DNA of 64,000 nucleotides from Orbilia blumenaviensis (lineage: Eukaryota; Ascomycota; Orbiliomycetes; Orbiliales; Orbiliaceae), in NCBI GenBank assembly GCA_036872755.1, contig JAVHNS010000014.1:62001-126000 (forward strand), given 5' to 3'. Shown here in pieces: positions 12,932-23,609 of the stretch. Position 1 is the first letter of the stretch. Each line of letters begins with the position of its first letter. The notes beneath the pieces were generated by a model that saw only the letters and a list, made by a program, of their open reading frames with translations, did not search any database and was not told the DNA's origin. A program made the translations under genes and the position numbers.

Positions 12932-12937
12932 TATAAA
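12932..12937 (+). promoter_or_regulatory. TATA box of the CBM1-CE16 gene
   Basis: TATAAA inside ggtataaaggc, 68 nt upstream of the ATG at 13,005. This is a normal distance for a fungal promoter with a short 5' UTR. Confidence 0.55.
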
Positions 12938-13004
12938 GGCCTGGCTGGCCTGCCTCCGGGTCCCGATACAAGTAATATACAATACTCTTATACTGGCCAT
13001 AAGG

Positions 13005-14369
13005 ATGAAAGGACTGAAGTTTTTGATTGCGAGTGGCCTTATCGCCGGTTCACAGGCCCAGCAGACCGCATATGGCCAATGTGGAGGAAATGGGTGGACC
13101 GGCCCAACGACCTGCGCGCAAGGGTACAACTGCGTCTATCAGAATGATTGGTATTCGCAATGTATACCCGGTTCTGTGACGACAACGAGTCGAACCACCA
13201 CATCGGCAGCTACCAGCAAGACGACGACTCCACAAACGACATCTAGTGCGCGGACTACGACGGCCCCAACGACATCGTTAACTAGAAGTCCAACGACGAG
13301 TTCGAGCTCTAGAACAACGACTAGTACCGGGCCGACTACATCTTCAGGCTCATCCCTCCAGCATTGGTTTGTTTTGTATGTGTATTCTCTAACATCGAAA
13401 CACGCCACTTGCCATTTAAGAGGCTGTTTTGGTACCCCATAAGCTAATAACGATTATTTAGTGGCGACTCGTACACATACAACGGATTCAACCCATGGGG
13501 GACTCAACCGTCAACAGCCAACCCCCTCGGAAACCCAGCCTTCCCTGGTGATACCACTTCGGGAGGGGCGAACTATATTGGCCTTGCGGTTACAACATAT
13601 AAAAAAAGTGATCTATTTGCGTATGGTTTTGGAATCAGCGGTAAGTTTAGAACAACGAGCCTGGTTTCACTTCTCTTGTTGCTAAAAAAAATCCTTCTAG
13701 GGGCTACGATTGATCCAGCGCTAGCCTATCCGACTCAAGGACGCGCTCTTGATGTTGAGATTAACATGTGGATTCAGCAGTACTCCAATCGCGCAACCGT
13801 TGGTGTTCCGTGGACGAGCGATAATACACTTTTTTCGCTATTCTTCGGTGTCAATGATATAACCGTCACGATGGCGAGAACGGATATGGAAACGTACACC
13901 GACAAGATTATCGCCTCGCTGATGAACCAGACGAATACCTTGTACAGTTACGGCGCCAGAAAGTTCATGTTCATCAATGCTCCCCCAGTTGATAGGTTAC
14001 CAGCTGTGTACGGTAACATAGCGATTAAGACAAATGTGGCGCGTTGGAACTCGAGGCTGTTGGCTTTCGCTGCTGATTTCAAAAACACACACCCAGGGGT
14101 AAGTTGTCCATTTCCGGCTCAATATCCCAGATGAACCAGACCTAACCAGGTTTTCATATGCCTAGTCATCCTATGTTGTATACGACACTTGGACTGACTA
14201 TAATAGAGTCCTTGATAATCCAACAGCTTATGGATTGAAAACAGATGTTCAGGGTTCTGGGGCCGACCAAACATATTTTTGGAGGGATGCATATCATCCT
14301 AACGTTAAGATGCATGATGTCATGGCGCAGGCCATCTCCGCGTTGTGGCGATCTGTTGGGTGGTGGTAG
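13005..14369 (+). CDS. secreted CBM1-containing acetylesterase, SGNH/GDSL type (CE16-like)
   Basis: Exons 13005-13375, 13462-13640, 13701-14098 and 14166-14369; phases agree and the product is 383 aa. Introns start GTATGT, GTAAGT and GTAAGT. A signal peptide covers residues 1-18. A CBM1 cellulose-binding module follows, with Cys at 26, 37, 43 and 53 (YGQCGGNGW...). Residues about 57-118 are a Thr/Ser linker, likely O-glycosylated. The SGNH hydrolase domain has FGDSY (nucleophile Ser127), the GVND block, and DAYH near the C-terminus (Asp357, His360), so the catalytic set is complete. CE16 enzymes remove acetyl groups from xylo-oligosaccharides and similar sugars outside the cell; the CBM1 would hold the enzyme on cellulose-containing wall. 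The CE16 assignment rests on overall resemblance; exact substrate is open. Confidence 0.88.
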
Positions 14370-14439
14370 CTTCCCGAACAATTATTACAATAGATGGGTT
14401 GAGCTAAACGTTTGTAAATATTATATGTAGATTTTTCAT

Positions 14440-14890
14440 AAGAAGTAAAGTAATTAAGTATTCAATTGAGAATTCGAAGCTTCCACCGTTTTCGTAGTGA
14501 CAGATACAACAACAGGCCCTGCGAACCACAACAGGGGTTGGTTTCCCGTGTTTTATGGTTGAGTGGTCCCAAAACGCAGCTTCCCCTATCGTTAGTAACC
14601 AACTTCTTTCTCCCTCTCCGCTGCAAAGAAAATCAAACCTTTTCCCCCATTCTTTGTATAGCAAGCAGTTCATAGCAACAGAAAGTTGGTGTTAGTTTCA
14701 GCCAGAAAGACCCCGCTGCCCCGCTTTGAGAGCTATTTGCATATATTCGAAGTACAGCGCACCGCTTCCACATCGTTCACCAATCGTGTTATAAAGAATT
14801 GGAGCTGATCCCCCTTGCCAACACAACAACACCACCTGTTCGCGGATCAAACCCATTTTCGAAAAGAGGGCGGCTCCACGGAGCCCTCTG
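14440..14890. other. intergenic
   Basis: 3' end of the acetylesterase gene and promoter of the next gene. Nothing else could be supported. Confidence 0.5.
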
Positions 14891-14897
14891 ACAGCAA

Positions 14898-16956
14898 ATG
14901 TCGCTGCGACATACTATCAAGACTCTTCTTTCCGGCCCTCAGACTCAGGCTGCGCCGCCCGGTGGGTATGGATACAATCAGGTTCCGTCTCCCAATCAAC
15001 CACAACAGCAGCAGTATGGGACACCGACGCCGTATGGATACCAAGCGGGGGCCCCGGTTGCCCAAGGAGGACCGATTGGGCAGGCTGGGCCATATGGCCC
15101 GCAGCAGGGACAGCCGATGATGTCTCCAACTCCTCAAGCGTATGGATATGCCCCTCCGCCATCGCAGATCCAGCAGACATTCGCCCCACCTCCTCAACAG
15201 CAGCCTTATCAATACCACTGCCCTCAGGCCCCTCTGAATTCGGCGCCGGTTTACCAACATAACGTCAGTGCCTTCACGTCCCAAAATACATCATCTTATG
15301 GACACCCCTCTGGTACCAGCCCTCCGCAACTCCAGCAAACATTTCAGCACTCAAACCCACATTTACACCAGTACAGCCCGACTCCACCTGCTACTGCGAC
15401 CTTTCCGCCACATGCGCAAGCCCAAGGGCAGTACCTGCTGCCAGTCCAGCAGTACACCCCCCCTCCCATCCCTTCAGCAAGCCATCCCAACTATCAACCT
15501 GCAACCGCCCCGGTATTTCAGCAGCAACAGCAGCAACCGTCAAGTAACCCAGCTGTCCAATATGCCCAAACCCCGCTGGCGCATCGCCAGGACCAACAGC
15601 AGCCCCCGCCGACACCTCTTTCACCCCCGCCTCCTTATATGCGATTCGAGCAGCCTTCTCTGTCGCAATCGATTGCACCTACCGGTCAAACGCCATCATA
15701 TACACAGAATCCGGCCTTGGACTATGCACCACCGCAACAGAGCGGCTCAAAAGCCCCATCCCCAGGCCCCCAGATTGGACAACAACAGCAGCAGCAACAG
15801 CCGGCGAGTCCCTACCTAGAGGGTCCGCCAAAACGGAAATCGTCCACTAGCAAAGGCGCTAATGAATATATGTTCACTCTTGCGCTGCAAGGGACAAAGC
15901 AGGCACCGACACCATTCGCACCCCATAGTTTATCTACAGAACCTGCTTCGGTCAAGCCGGAGTCTGAAGAGTCCGAAAACTTTGAAGGGACGCCGCCAAC
16001 ACGGACTAATACAGACGGTCTAATACATCCATCGATGTTAGCGCAGTGGAGTGCTGCAACCGCAATCAAGACAGGGCCAATTCCAATCCTTCCTTCTGCA
16101 CAAGCTCAACTGCCCCCGAAATCTGCAAGTCCGGGGCCTTCCGTAGCCGTGGGTCAGAATAATGCGAGTTCTGCGCCTCCGCAACCGACCTATCCAGGGG
16201 GCAAAGGTCATAGACCAACGGGCAGTGTAAACAGATCGTTTACCTTTTCTAAGAAGAACGCGGATGGAAGCCCCAATTGGAATGGTACTCTCCTGACAAT
16301 CGATGGCATGTCCTCAGAAACTTTCACTCGCTTTGTAAACGGGGTATACAATTTTGCGGGACAGGATGAAGACCCGCTCGGCCTTACGCCTGATCAGGTA
16401 CGGGTTTTACTCGAGCGACTTGATATGCCTGATGAGCGGAACTATCGTATGTCCTTGGCTTCCTATAGCTGGTTTTGTGGGGCGTGTGCTAACTTTGAGA
16501 TTAGCAAAAAGATATTCTTCAGCCGCCCTTATAAACGGCGCTTCGGACCCAACTGCTTTCGTTAATACAAGCCTGATCCAATATTATAGTATCTTTGATG
16601 TTACCTATATTACTGAAAGCGGTCTTATGCCAATTGTTACCCGCGACGGGTTCCAACAATACATGACGACAGAGGTGTTGATCAACCCTTCCGCCATGCA
16701 TGGCAGGTTCCTTCGTTTGCTCACCAATTTTGGGCACCAAATAATTGACCCTTTCACAAAGAGGCCTTTCGGAAACGTACAATTCGAACGCGGATGTCTT
16801 CCACCCGTTCCCAACGACCAATATGTTGCGCGTGACAAAAAACAACAGGAAGCTTTGCAGGCACGGGAAGAAGCTAACAGTTCACAACAATACTACGGGG
16901 GTGAACAACAACATCAAACTAACGCGTACCCCCAATCTAGTTCCTGGGGTATATAA
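14898..16956 (+). CDS. Pro/Gln-rich protein with conserved fungal C-terminal domain (DUF7514-like)
   Basis: Exons 14898-16446 and 16505-16956, 666 aa. The intron has a GTATGT donor, a TGCTAAC branch site and a TTAG acceptor. Residues 1 to about 430 are low-complexity, rich in Pro, Gln, Tyr and Ser, with runs such as PQQQQY and QQQQQQ, so probably disordered. The C-terminal part, after WNGTLLTIDGM, is compact: SETFTRFVNGVYNFAGQDED, then LTPDQVRVLLERLDMPDERN, and in exon 2 LTNFGHQIIDPFTKRPFG and a C-terminal Gln-rich tail. This resembles a domain common in Pezizomycotina hypothetical proteins, catalogued I believe as DUF7514 (number from memory). No enzyme motif, signal peptide or membrane segment is visible. 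Molecular role unknown; a scaffold or regulatory protein is a guess from the disordered N-terminus. Confidence 0.8.
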
Positions 16957-16959
16957 AGA

Positions 16960-17460
16960 TTGCATGTGAGGTTGTTCCAAAAATTTCATAATTTCCAGGT
17001 AGTAATTTAGGAGTTAAAGGGTAGAAGGCCCACGGAAAGAAAAGTGTACCTATATAAGCACGTCGAATTTTATAATATCAAAGCTCATAGATATATCGCT
17101 AACTCGCTACCATATAACATTCGTGTGAGAAACATGCAAAAAAGATCGAAATCCTTCGAATCCAAAACATTCGATGCGACTTATGGCTAATACTAGTGTA
17201 ATAGTTTTCCTAGCGACAATAATCCTGAACGTTCCAAAACATTGCTAGTCCGTACTTCGACCGACACGTACCTCAACCACCGGGAATTCATCAGAATAGC
17301 TATAGACCAATTTACCTATAGGAGGCGGTCGTGCTTCCCCAGTGGCCGAGCTCTCTTTGAAATATCGCCAGCAGCTCTTTGCTTGAGTTTTGCCAACCGC
17401 GCCCTAAATATCAAACGGGTTAACCATGAATCAGCGAAATTTATAATAGAACGAAAGATA
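16960..17460. other. intergenic between convergent genes
   Basis: Contains the 3' ends of the plus-strand gene ending 16,956 and the minus-strand gene ending 17,467. No coding pattern was recognised. Confidence 0.5.
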
Positions 17461-17466
17461 AAGGCC

Positions 17467-17847
17467 CTACTCTTCCTTAGCCTCTAATTCAAGGGACTTG
17501 ACGTGATCGCGAGCATCTTTCACGGCAGCTCTTGCAGCCATCAGCGCACGATCCGCATCTCTCTCTGCAACTTCGGCGTCGATAACTCTCTGGCGCGCTC
17601 CAGATATCGAGGCATCCTCGTTCCCGTGCCCTCGGTGAAAAAAACCAGATCCCGATGCACGAGTGGAACCAGTTCGATTTGTGCCAATGCTATCCGGCGA
17701 AGAGTCGCGGTCCCGGTGTCGACTAAAAATGCTCCCATGCCGCCGAGGGCTCCGACTCGACGTCCTTGAGTTCATTGTTGACGATCTTCTTGGAGGGACA
17801 TCTTGTTGAACTGGCTCTGGCTCTTTGGTAGTACTGAAAAGTCCCAT
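17467..17847 (-). CDS. small basic/coiled-coil fungal protein of unknown function
   Basis: Single exon, 126 aa, ATG at 17,847. The N-terminal half is rich in Ser, Arg and Pro (SRTSSRSPRRHGSIFSRHRD). The C-terminal about 45 residues form a strongly helical, charged segment (ARQRVIDAEVAERDADRALM ... LELEAKEE) that could be a coiled coil. I recall this N-terminal MGLFS plus ERDADRAL-type helix as a layout of conserved but unnamed fungal proteins, usually with a longer basic C-terminus; here the protein stops right after the helix. No signal peptide or catalytic motif. Three CRE-like motifs lie upstream (listed separately). Confidence 0.65.
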   Translation of the reverse strand: MGLFSTTKEPEPVQQDVPPRRSSTMNSRTSSRSPRRHGSIFSRHRDRDSSPDSIGTNRTGSTRASGSGFFHRGHGNEDASISGARQRVIDAEVAERDADRALMAARAAVKDARDHVKSLELEAKEE

Positions 17848-18011
17848 TTCGAAAACGCTATTGCTCTACGGCCTGCAAATAAAGTAAAATATGTATAGTA
17901 TGATACGCCGATAATCGAAATATTGGAATTTTCGGACATAAAACACCTTTGAATAGACCAGACAGAACTCTCCTTTTTATATTCCTCCCAGCAATTCTCA
18001 AAATAACATTA

Positions 18012-18394
18012 GACGTCACACAAGGACCCTTACCACAGCAAGAGACCTTTTCAGATATACGGATTTCAGCTCTATGACGTCGTTATGCCATACGCACGCC
18101 CCCGTGATTCATTGGCAAGGATCAAACTCCCATAATGTCATGGTAAAAGCGTCTCGGCTCCTGTAATTTAAAGGTATTTCCCAGTCCACGATCGTGGCGC
18201 AGTCATGACGATCAACATAAACCGAAAATTAGTATGGAACGGGGAAAACAACATGCATCACTTTGCATATTCCAACAATGTCAAAGTCGCGAGATATATG
18301 GGAAAAGAAGCTTTTGATCAAGATTCTTGTTTAAATTTAACGAGCGGAGCATGACTGGGTGGGCCAACAACAAAAGAAAGTAGGCTTGACGTCA
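18012..18394. promoter_or_regulatory. three CRE/ATF-like bZIP motifs
   Basis: GACGTCAC at 18012-18019, TGACGTC at 18075-18081 and the full palindrome TGACGTCA at 18387-18394, roughly 165, 230 and 540 bp upstream of the start of the minus-strand gene at 17,847. Fungal ATF/CREB bZIP stress regulators bind this sequence. Functional use is not shown. Confidence 0.45.
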
Positions 18395-18399
18395 TACGT

Positions 18400-19660
18400 T
18401 TAATCCCTGCGCAATGTCGATTCATCAACGTCGCATCCAACAATTCCAAGCCAATGAGATATTGCGGCCCATTATATAGAATCGGGCGTAGAAAATAACA
18501 AGTTATATTTTAAATCCAATGAATTAAATGATTGATGGCAAAGGTCGCTTGATATGACCGATGTTATATCCATGAAATCAACCACATAGATATATGTATG
18601 TAGAACCCCAAGGTGCTAAGGGAAAGTCCGACTTTGGGGCTACTTAACACCCTCCGCCCTGTTTTTTTTTTTTTTTTTTTTTTTTTATTAGACGATTTAC
18701 AAGCACATTTCCCGCTATTGCGGTCTCCTCAAAAAGAGACACGGGATTCAAAAGGGGAGAAAAGCCCGCGGGTCAGGCACGCCGACATACCTCAGACCCT
18801 GCGTCGTTATCGCTAGCGCTTCACTTTATGCTATCTAGCGCTAGTTACACACTTTAACTAGCCAGGGCTTCAGCGCAAGCCACACGCTCCGGTATCGCTA
18901 CTAGATTGCTACAAAATTATGCAAGACTCGACACATATGTCAGATATTTGGCTATGCTCTCGAACCACATATCTACTGATACAAATGGCCTCATGAAGGC
19001 CCCCAATATCGCTCTTTGGATTCTGAGTCCGGGGTATGAATGTGTAAGTCCGTATTCTAAGAACCTTTTGTATTCTAAAGTATTACGATACAATTCGGCC
19101 TTTTAGACTATTTTATGTGGTTAGGTTAACATTCTATCCAGCAGCCCTTAAGCCCTTGCTCTTGTTGATCTTATTGTATTTATCAATCTAATCGGATGTA
19201 CGAATACGAGAGTTAGCACAAGGATGCATCACCGCTTGGAAATGCCCCGTCGACTTAATATCTGAATACACGTAAAAGCCCCCGCTAAAATATTGACGTA
19301 TGTATATTATTTTATACAATTATGGCCGCCCGACGCGACGGCGCAACTAGTGTTGTGATTTTGATTAGCAGTCTGTAATAATGCATGTAAATATATTACG
19401 CAGATAGATTATTCCGATAAAATCATCAGTTTATCAATATTAGGGCGCCAAGGTGTGACGCGGAGTCTAGACTCGAGGTTTTGAATGACCGCCAAAGTTC
19501 AGTAACTCAGATAGAATGAAGAACAGAAACGCTTGCTAATTTAATTATAGACGAGTTATATCCGCTTTGCCAATATAACAATGAGTTCAACTATGTTGAA
19601 TCATTCTGATTGCGAATCCGGGTATACAACATGCGCTCGACATTTGTGAGGGTGTATAAT
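18400..19660. other. gene-poor stretch with a 25-T tract
   Basis: Normal composition and no frame resembling a known protein. A run of 25 T lies at 18,662-18,686. No target-site duplication or retroposon body could be read next to it. The short frames here look random. Confidence 0.5.
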
Positions 19661-19665
19661 ACCCA

Positions 19666-20837
19666 CTACAATAGATTTTTAGAATTGAGATATCCGTTCG
19701 CCATCCTTTCTTTCTGTAAAAAAGCCCCTGGATCCATATATGTCTTGCCCAGCCGGTCCCAAAGGCTTGAAAACTGGCCGAAGTTAAAATTCATATTTTT
19801 GTGATGAATAGTGTGGGCCTGTTCCCTGCTGTCATCTTTAAATTTCCATATTTAGCACGCTATCGAAAGGCCTGCTTTCGACTATTCTAGTATTTGTTCG
19901 GGGGTACTTACGTAGGATAAAAGCCCATAAATTAGAGCACACTAAAATTGCCAACTGTACATAGTCTGAAATAGGAAGAATGAAGCTCTGGGTATAAACC
20001 GGCAAACTCATTACCCACCCTTCTACCGGGTGAAACGAGTATGCCCCAAAAGGGGTCGGTATAATGTATCTAGTGTGTTCCCAATCTTAATATTAGCGGA
20101 TAGTTGGTAAATACGTAGATTATTAAGGGATTCAGCAGGGGTTTCTACTTGTGATGCTTCTTGTGCATTGTTTTAAATAAAAAAGAACTTTTGTGAAACA
20201 ATCGATGTAGCCAATACACACACGTATCGCTGAGGAGCGCGAAGAGTAAGATCTGAGCAAATTCGTACCACCAACTAGCGGTTCCAAATGGGTAGATCTT
20301 GCAGAACCCATGCGAGTTTAACTGGAGAATGAAAATCGGCGTGGTCATTATGTTCATGTAGAACAAAGCATGCAACGAATCTGAGATTTCCCTTCTAATT
20401 TGATTTTTCCCAAACTTCGGGTTCCGTTCTAGCGATCGGTCGAAAACCCAGTAGTAGCATGCCGTAGCGGTTATCAAGTAAATCGCAACGCTCAAGGGCC
20501 TTAAACACAATTGTACAACAATGTTAGCGTTGTTTGAGCGTTGAGGTTAGACAGCCAGGATTATGCTACTTGTCCTATAGTTAGTCTATAGTAAATCGTA
20601 CCATATAGAAAAGAAGAGACTGATACTCTGGCGGGGAATGCTTGTCCTCTTCCATACGGCCTCGTCTTTTGCAATGGCGCATGATAGCTGAAGAATCGTT
20701 TTCGGGACAACCAAATTCGATGCAATATTGTTGCCCAATTGAGTGTTTGGGCATGCGGCAAGCTCGAGGCCGCTTCGGATTGATTCATATGTAGAATCGA
20801 GGATGGACGCATCCAAAAGGTTAAGAAATAAGTCCAT
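19666..20837 (-). CDS. sterol C-5 desaturase-like protein (ERG3 family)
   Basis: Read on the minus strand: exons 20837-20602, 20499-20149, 20069-19912 and 19835-19666, joining in phase to 304 aa. Donors are GTACGA, GTAGAA and GTAAGT; branch sites GCTAAC, GCTAAT and TGCTAAA. The N-terminus MDLFLNLLDASILDS and the membrane segment PLSVAIYLITATACYYWVFD match ERG3 proteins. All three di-iron histidine boxes are present: HRLFH, HKKHH and HTIHH, with PTPFGAYSFHPVEGW and FNFGQFSSLWDRLG around them. ERG3 introduces the C5-C6 double bond of ergosterol in the ER. The loop before the third box is about 9 residues shorter than usual and the protein is shorter than typical (about 340-360 aa), so it is probably a diverged paralogue rather than the housekeeping copy. 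A different acceptor for intron 3 could change that loop. Confidence 0.82.
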
Positions 20838-20839
20838 TC

Positions 20840-22055
20840 TTACCCGTGGGGCAGTTTTAAATACGGAATGAAGGCGTCGTGGATAGCTTTTCAACCAAGT
20901 ATCCTAAACCAATGGCGGCACCAACGAAAAGATTACCTCGATTTTGTGATACGGAACGAACGCGACGCACAATATGCAATTAACAGCTTCGATACGGATA
21001 TCCGCATCTCCATATATAGAGAACTGGCACATTCAAAGTAACTTAGACTGATACTCATACGATATTCTCCGGTTGATATCGCCTACAAAAAATGGAGATT
21101 TTTTTCGGAATATCAAGTAAAAGCCGGTAGATACCCAGCGAACAGGAAGTGATCGGCGAACGTGGGGCTAGCCAACCAACACAACTCAAAAGTTAACCTG
21201 GAATTAGTTAGTGCTGCCAACAGGGAATGCAGGGGTTTACTGAGGCCTCGCTACCAGAGACGAGCAAGATTAGATTTCCCAATTTATGTGGCTATCTGTA
21301 GTAGCGCAGCTAGACCAAATGACTGGGCATCATTCTAAGTTTCTAATGTTGTGCAGTAACGTATAGCCTATAAGATCGCCGTTTTATAATAGTTTATGCA
21401 TGCAGATATGAACTCTTTTTATACATACGATTCCTTGCGAACTCCGTGATCCGGCTGCTTCTATACATCGATTATACCCAAGAAATACGTGGGCAGAATT
21501 TCATGGTTATACCGAGTGGTCGCTACCTGTTTACATCGATTCCTAGAATTATTCTTGTCAATGACCCTACAATTAATTGTTTTGACGTTGCCATGCTGTG
21601 GGAAGTAATATACGTATGGGTAATTATTGCCGTCCTCCCGATGGCTTTTACTCTGATCTATGTAATCCCGCGGCCCTCTTTTTGATTGAGAGCAGTGTCA
21701 AATCCTGAGCCAACAGGTCCCTTACATGTGCGTCTGGATAACAGTTCACTTAACTTCACGAGATCAGATTTGTTTCCAGCACGAGATAATAGCAGTATTC
21801 AGATCTGTAGAAAATTTTGATTTCTGCTGTTTGATTTCCGCAATTAGAAATATTTTCCGCAAATCTGAATACTCCTAATATAGATCGGTTTTATAAAATG
21901 ATCGGGTTATATTGAAGTTAACAGCCTCAAAGACACATTATATTATAATTACTTCTACTTCAAACGAAAAATGATTTCCTTGCTTTAAGCGGAAAATATC
22001 GGTATACCCTGATACATACTCTACATTTTTGACAACGATTTACGTTATTGACGTT
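20840..22055. other. intergenic between divergent sterol genes
   Basis: About 1.2 kb separating the ERG3-like start from the ERG24-like relic. A frame at 21,446-21,685 has a hydrophobic stretch (FDVAMLWEVIYVWVIIAVLP) but no recognisable family. No other coding signal was found. Confidence 0.45.
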
Positions 22056-22057
22056 AC

Positions 22058-23607
22058 TTGTTCAGTAAAAAAGCCGGCCAACGCACGAGCCACAACCTAG
22101 TTAGTGGCCACGGTTCTATTCCGCTTAATAAAGTTACAAGTTGTATTCTTATTACAGCTTGCCCCATTGCAGTGTTGTTTTACTGGATCATGTATCGTGA
22201 TTTTGAAGCATCGATCTGCCTAAGTACCAACGCTCTTTCTATCGAAGGGCCTGCTTTCTTCAAGCCTACCACTTTCACGAAAACTTTCGTTGCCACTTAC
22301 GCCACATGTCTTTCACTACGAGCACTAGTATACGTAGACCTACCCAGCCCTCTCCGGATCTCCACATGGCACCACGAACCCATGGTGGCAGATGGCTTTA
22401 ATAGAAGCTCAACGGTTTGGCTGCTTGGCTTATCACAGTCTTTATGGCAGGCACCCTATCTTCAAAATCATAGATTTGGAATTCATCGCAAAGCTGCAGT
22501 ATTGGGAGAGGTTCTCGTCGCTGCCAATGTCTATTGCATATTACCAATCTTTGCATTTTATATAACAGCCCGTGTGCATCCGAGTTTCGGGAGTGAATCA
22601 CTAATCACAGGTTGTTTTTGATACGATCTCTTACGGGCGATTAACTTCACCCCCGAACTGGTGAGCTATTTGATTGGAAACATTTGAATGCAAGTCGCAC
22701 AGGTGGCCTCCTGCTCTGGACTCTAAGAGTACACCGCCACAACCCGGTAACTGCTCCTAGAGTCATATTCCGAATATTAATAATTATTTATCCGAGAACA
22801 GATATCTGTCCTTTGCAGGGTTGCAGGATAACTATCATGGGGTTGTAACAAACTCCATGATGTTAACTGTTACTTTTCGAATGATTATTACTGTGGAATA
22901 TTACTATTAAGAGACTTAGTGACGTAAAAACCTGCTCACAACGGGGCGAGGGCCAAAGATTTTCATAATATAGGTTTTTCGAAATTCTAGATGGTGTACA
23001 GGATCTCTTCTCTCTTTACAGCATTTATGGACTTGCAGCAATCGTGCCGCAGATACGGACACTACAAATCCAATACCTCGTCTTCTACCCCATAACTCTT
23101 TCCCGGATCAAGTCTATCATTGCTGTACTAGCTTTGTAGCGGGCTGCCACATTGCTAATTGTCAAAAGACTTATACCTGGAAACCGGCAGATCCTGCATC
23201 ATCTGGGGCAACAAGCGAAATACATGAAGGCAACCTACCACACCGCTGACGGCAAAACTCACAAGACATTGCTATTATGCCCAGGTATTTTTGCTTTGTA
23301 TTAAATTTCCCGCTTCATTTGCCGTCTATCTGCTGAGCTGATCAAGCTAATAATCGTATTTTGTGATCAAAGGCTGGTGGTGTGTCATGCGTCATACCAA
23401 TTATGAAGTCCTATTTATAGCTGGGTTCTTCTTGTTTTACTTGTCCGACCCATCATCTTTTTCACTTACATAGAAGCCATCATGGAGATGCTTACCGCCG
23501 TGCATCGTTGTTGGCTTGGTGAGGCAAGATGTAGAGAGATATATGGCTGGATTTGGGACGAATGTTGCCAAGTTGTGAGATGGATGATGGTACCTGGAAT
23601 ATCTTGA
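22058..23607 (+). pseudogene. delta-14 sterol reductase-like relic (ERG24 family), broken
   Basis: Landmarks of the ERG24/LBR/DHCR7 family (PF01222) occur in order on the plus strand but in different frames. There is an N-terminal membrane region (22058-22618). Then come LHPRTGELFDWKHLNASRTG near 22,650, GVVTNSMMLTVTF near 22,840, and YLVFYPITLSRIKSIIAVLA near 23,080. An AKYMKATYHTADGKTHKTLL block lies near 23,240, and GWWCVMRHTNYEV follows an intron (GTATTT...TCAAAG). The C-terminus is VHRCWLGEARCREIYG ... VPGIS, ending at 23,607. Breaks: no ATG in frame at the start (first codon TTG), TGA at 22,619, TAA within the LHPR region, TAG at 23,137, and at least two frame changes. The family reduces the C14 double bond after C14 demethylation. 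This copy cannot make a full protein as read; sequence errors are possible but would have to be many. Confidence 0.78.
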
Positions 23608-23609
23608 TT

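Noticed and set aside
12590..13147. 185-codon plus-strand frame
   Set aside because: It runs out of frame into the first exon of the CBM1-CE16 gene, which is strongly supported; no conserved features of its own.
15268..15819. 183-codon frame within the Pro/Gln-rich gene
   Set aside because: Shifted-frame shadow produced by CAG/CCN-rich codons of the real gene.
18662..18686. 25-T run considered as the poly(A) end of an inserted retroposon
   Set aside because: No target-site duplication and no coding or SINE-like body next to it; a simple homopolymer is enough.
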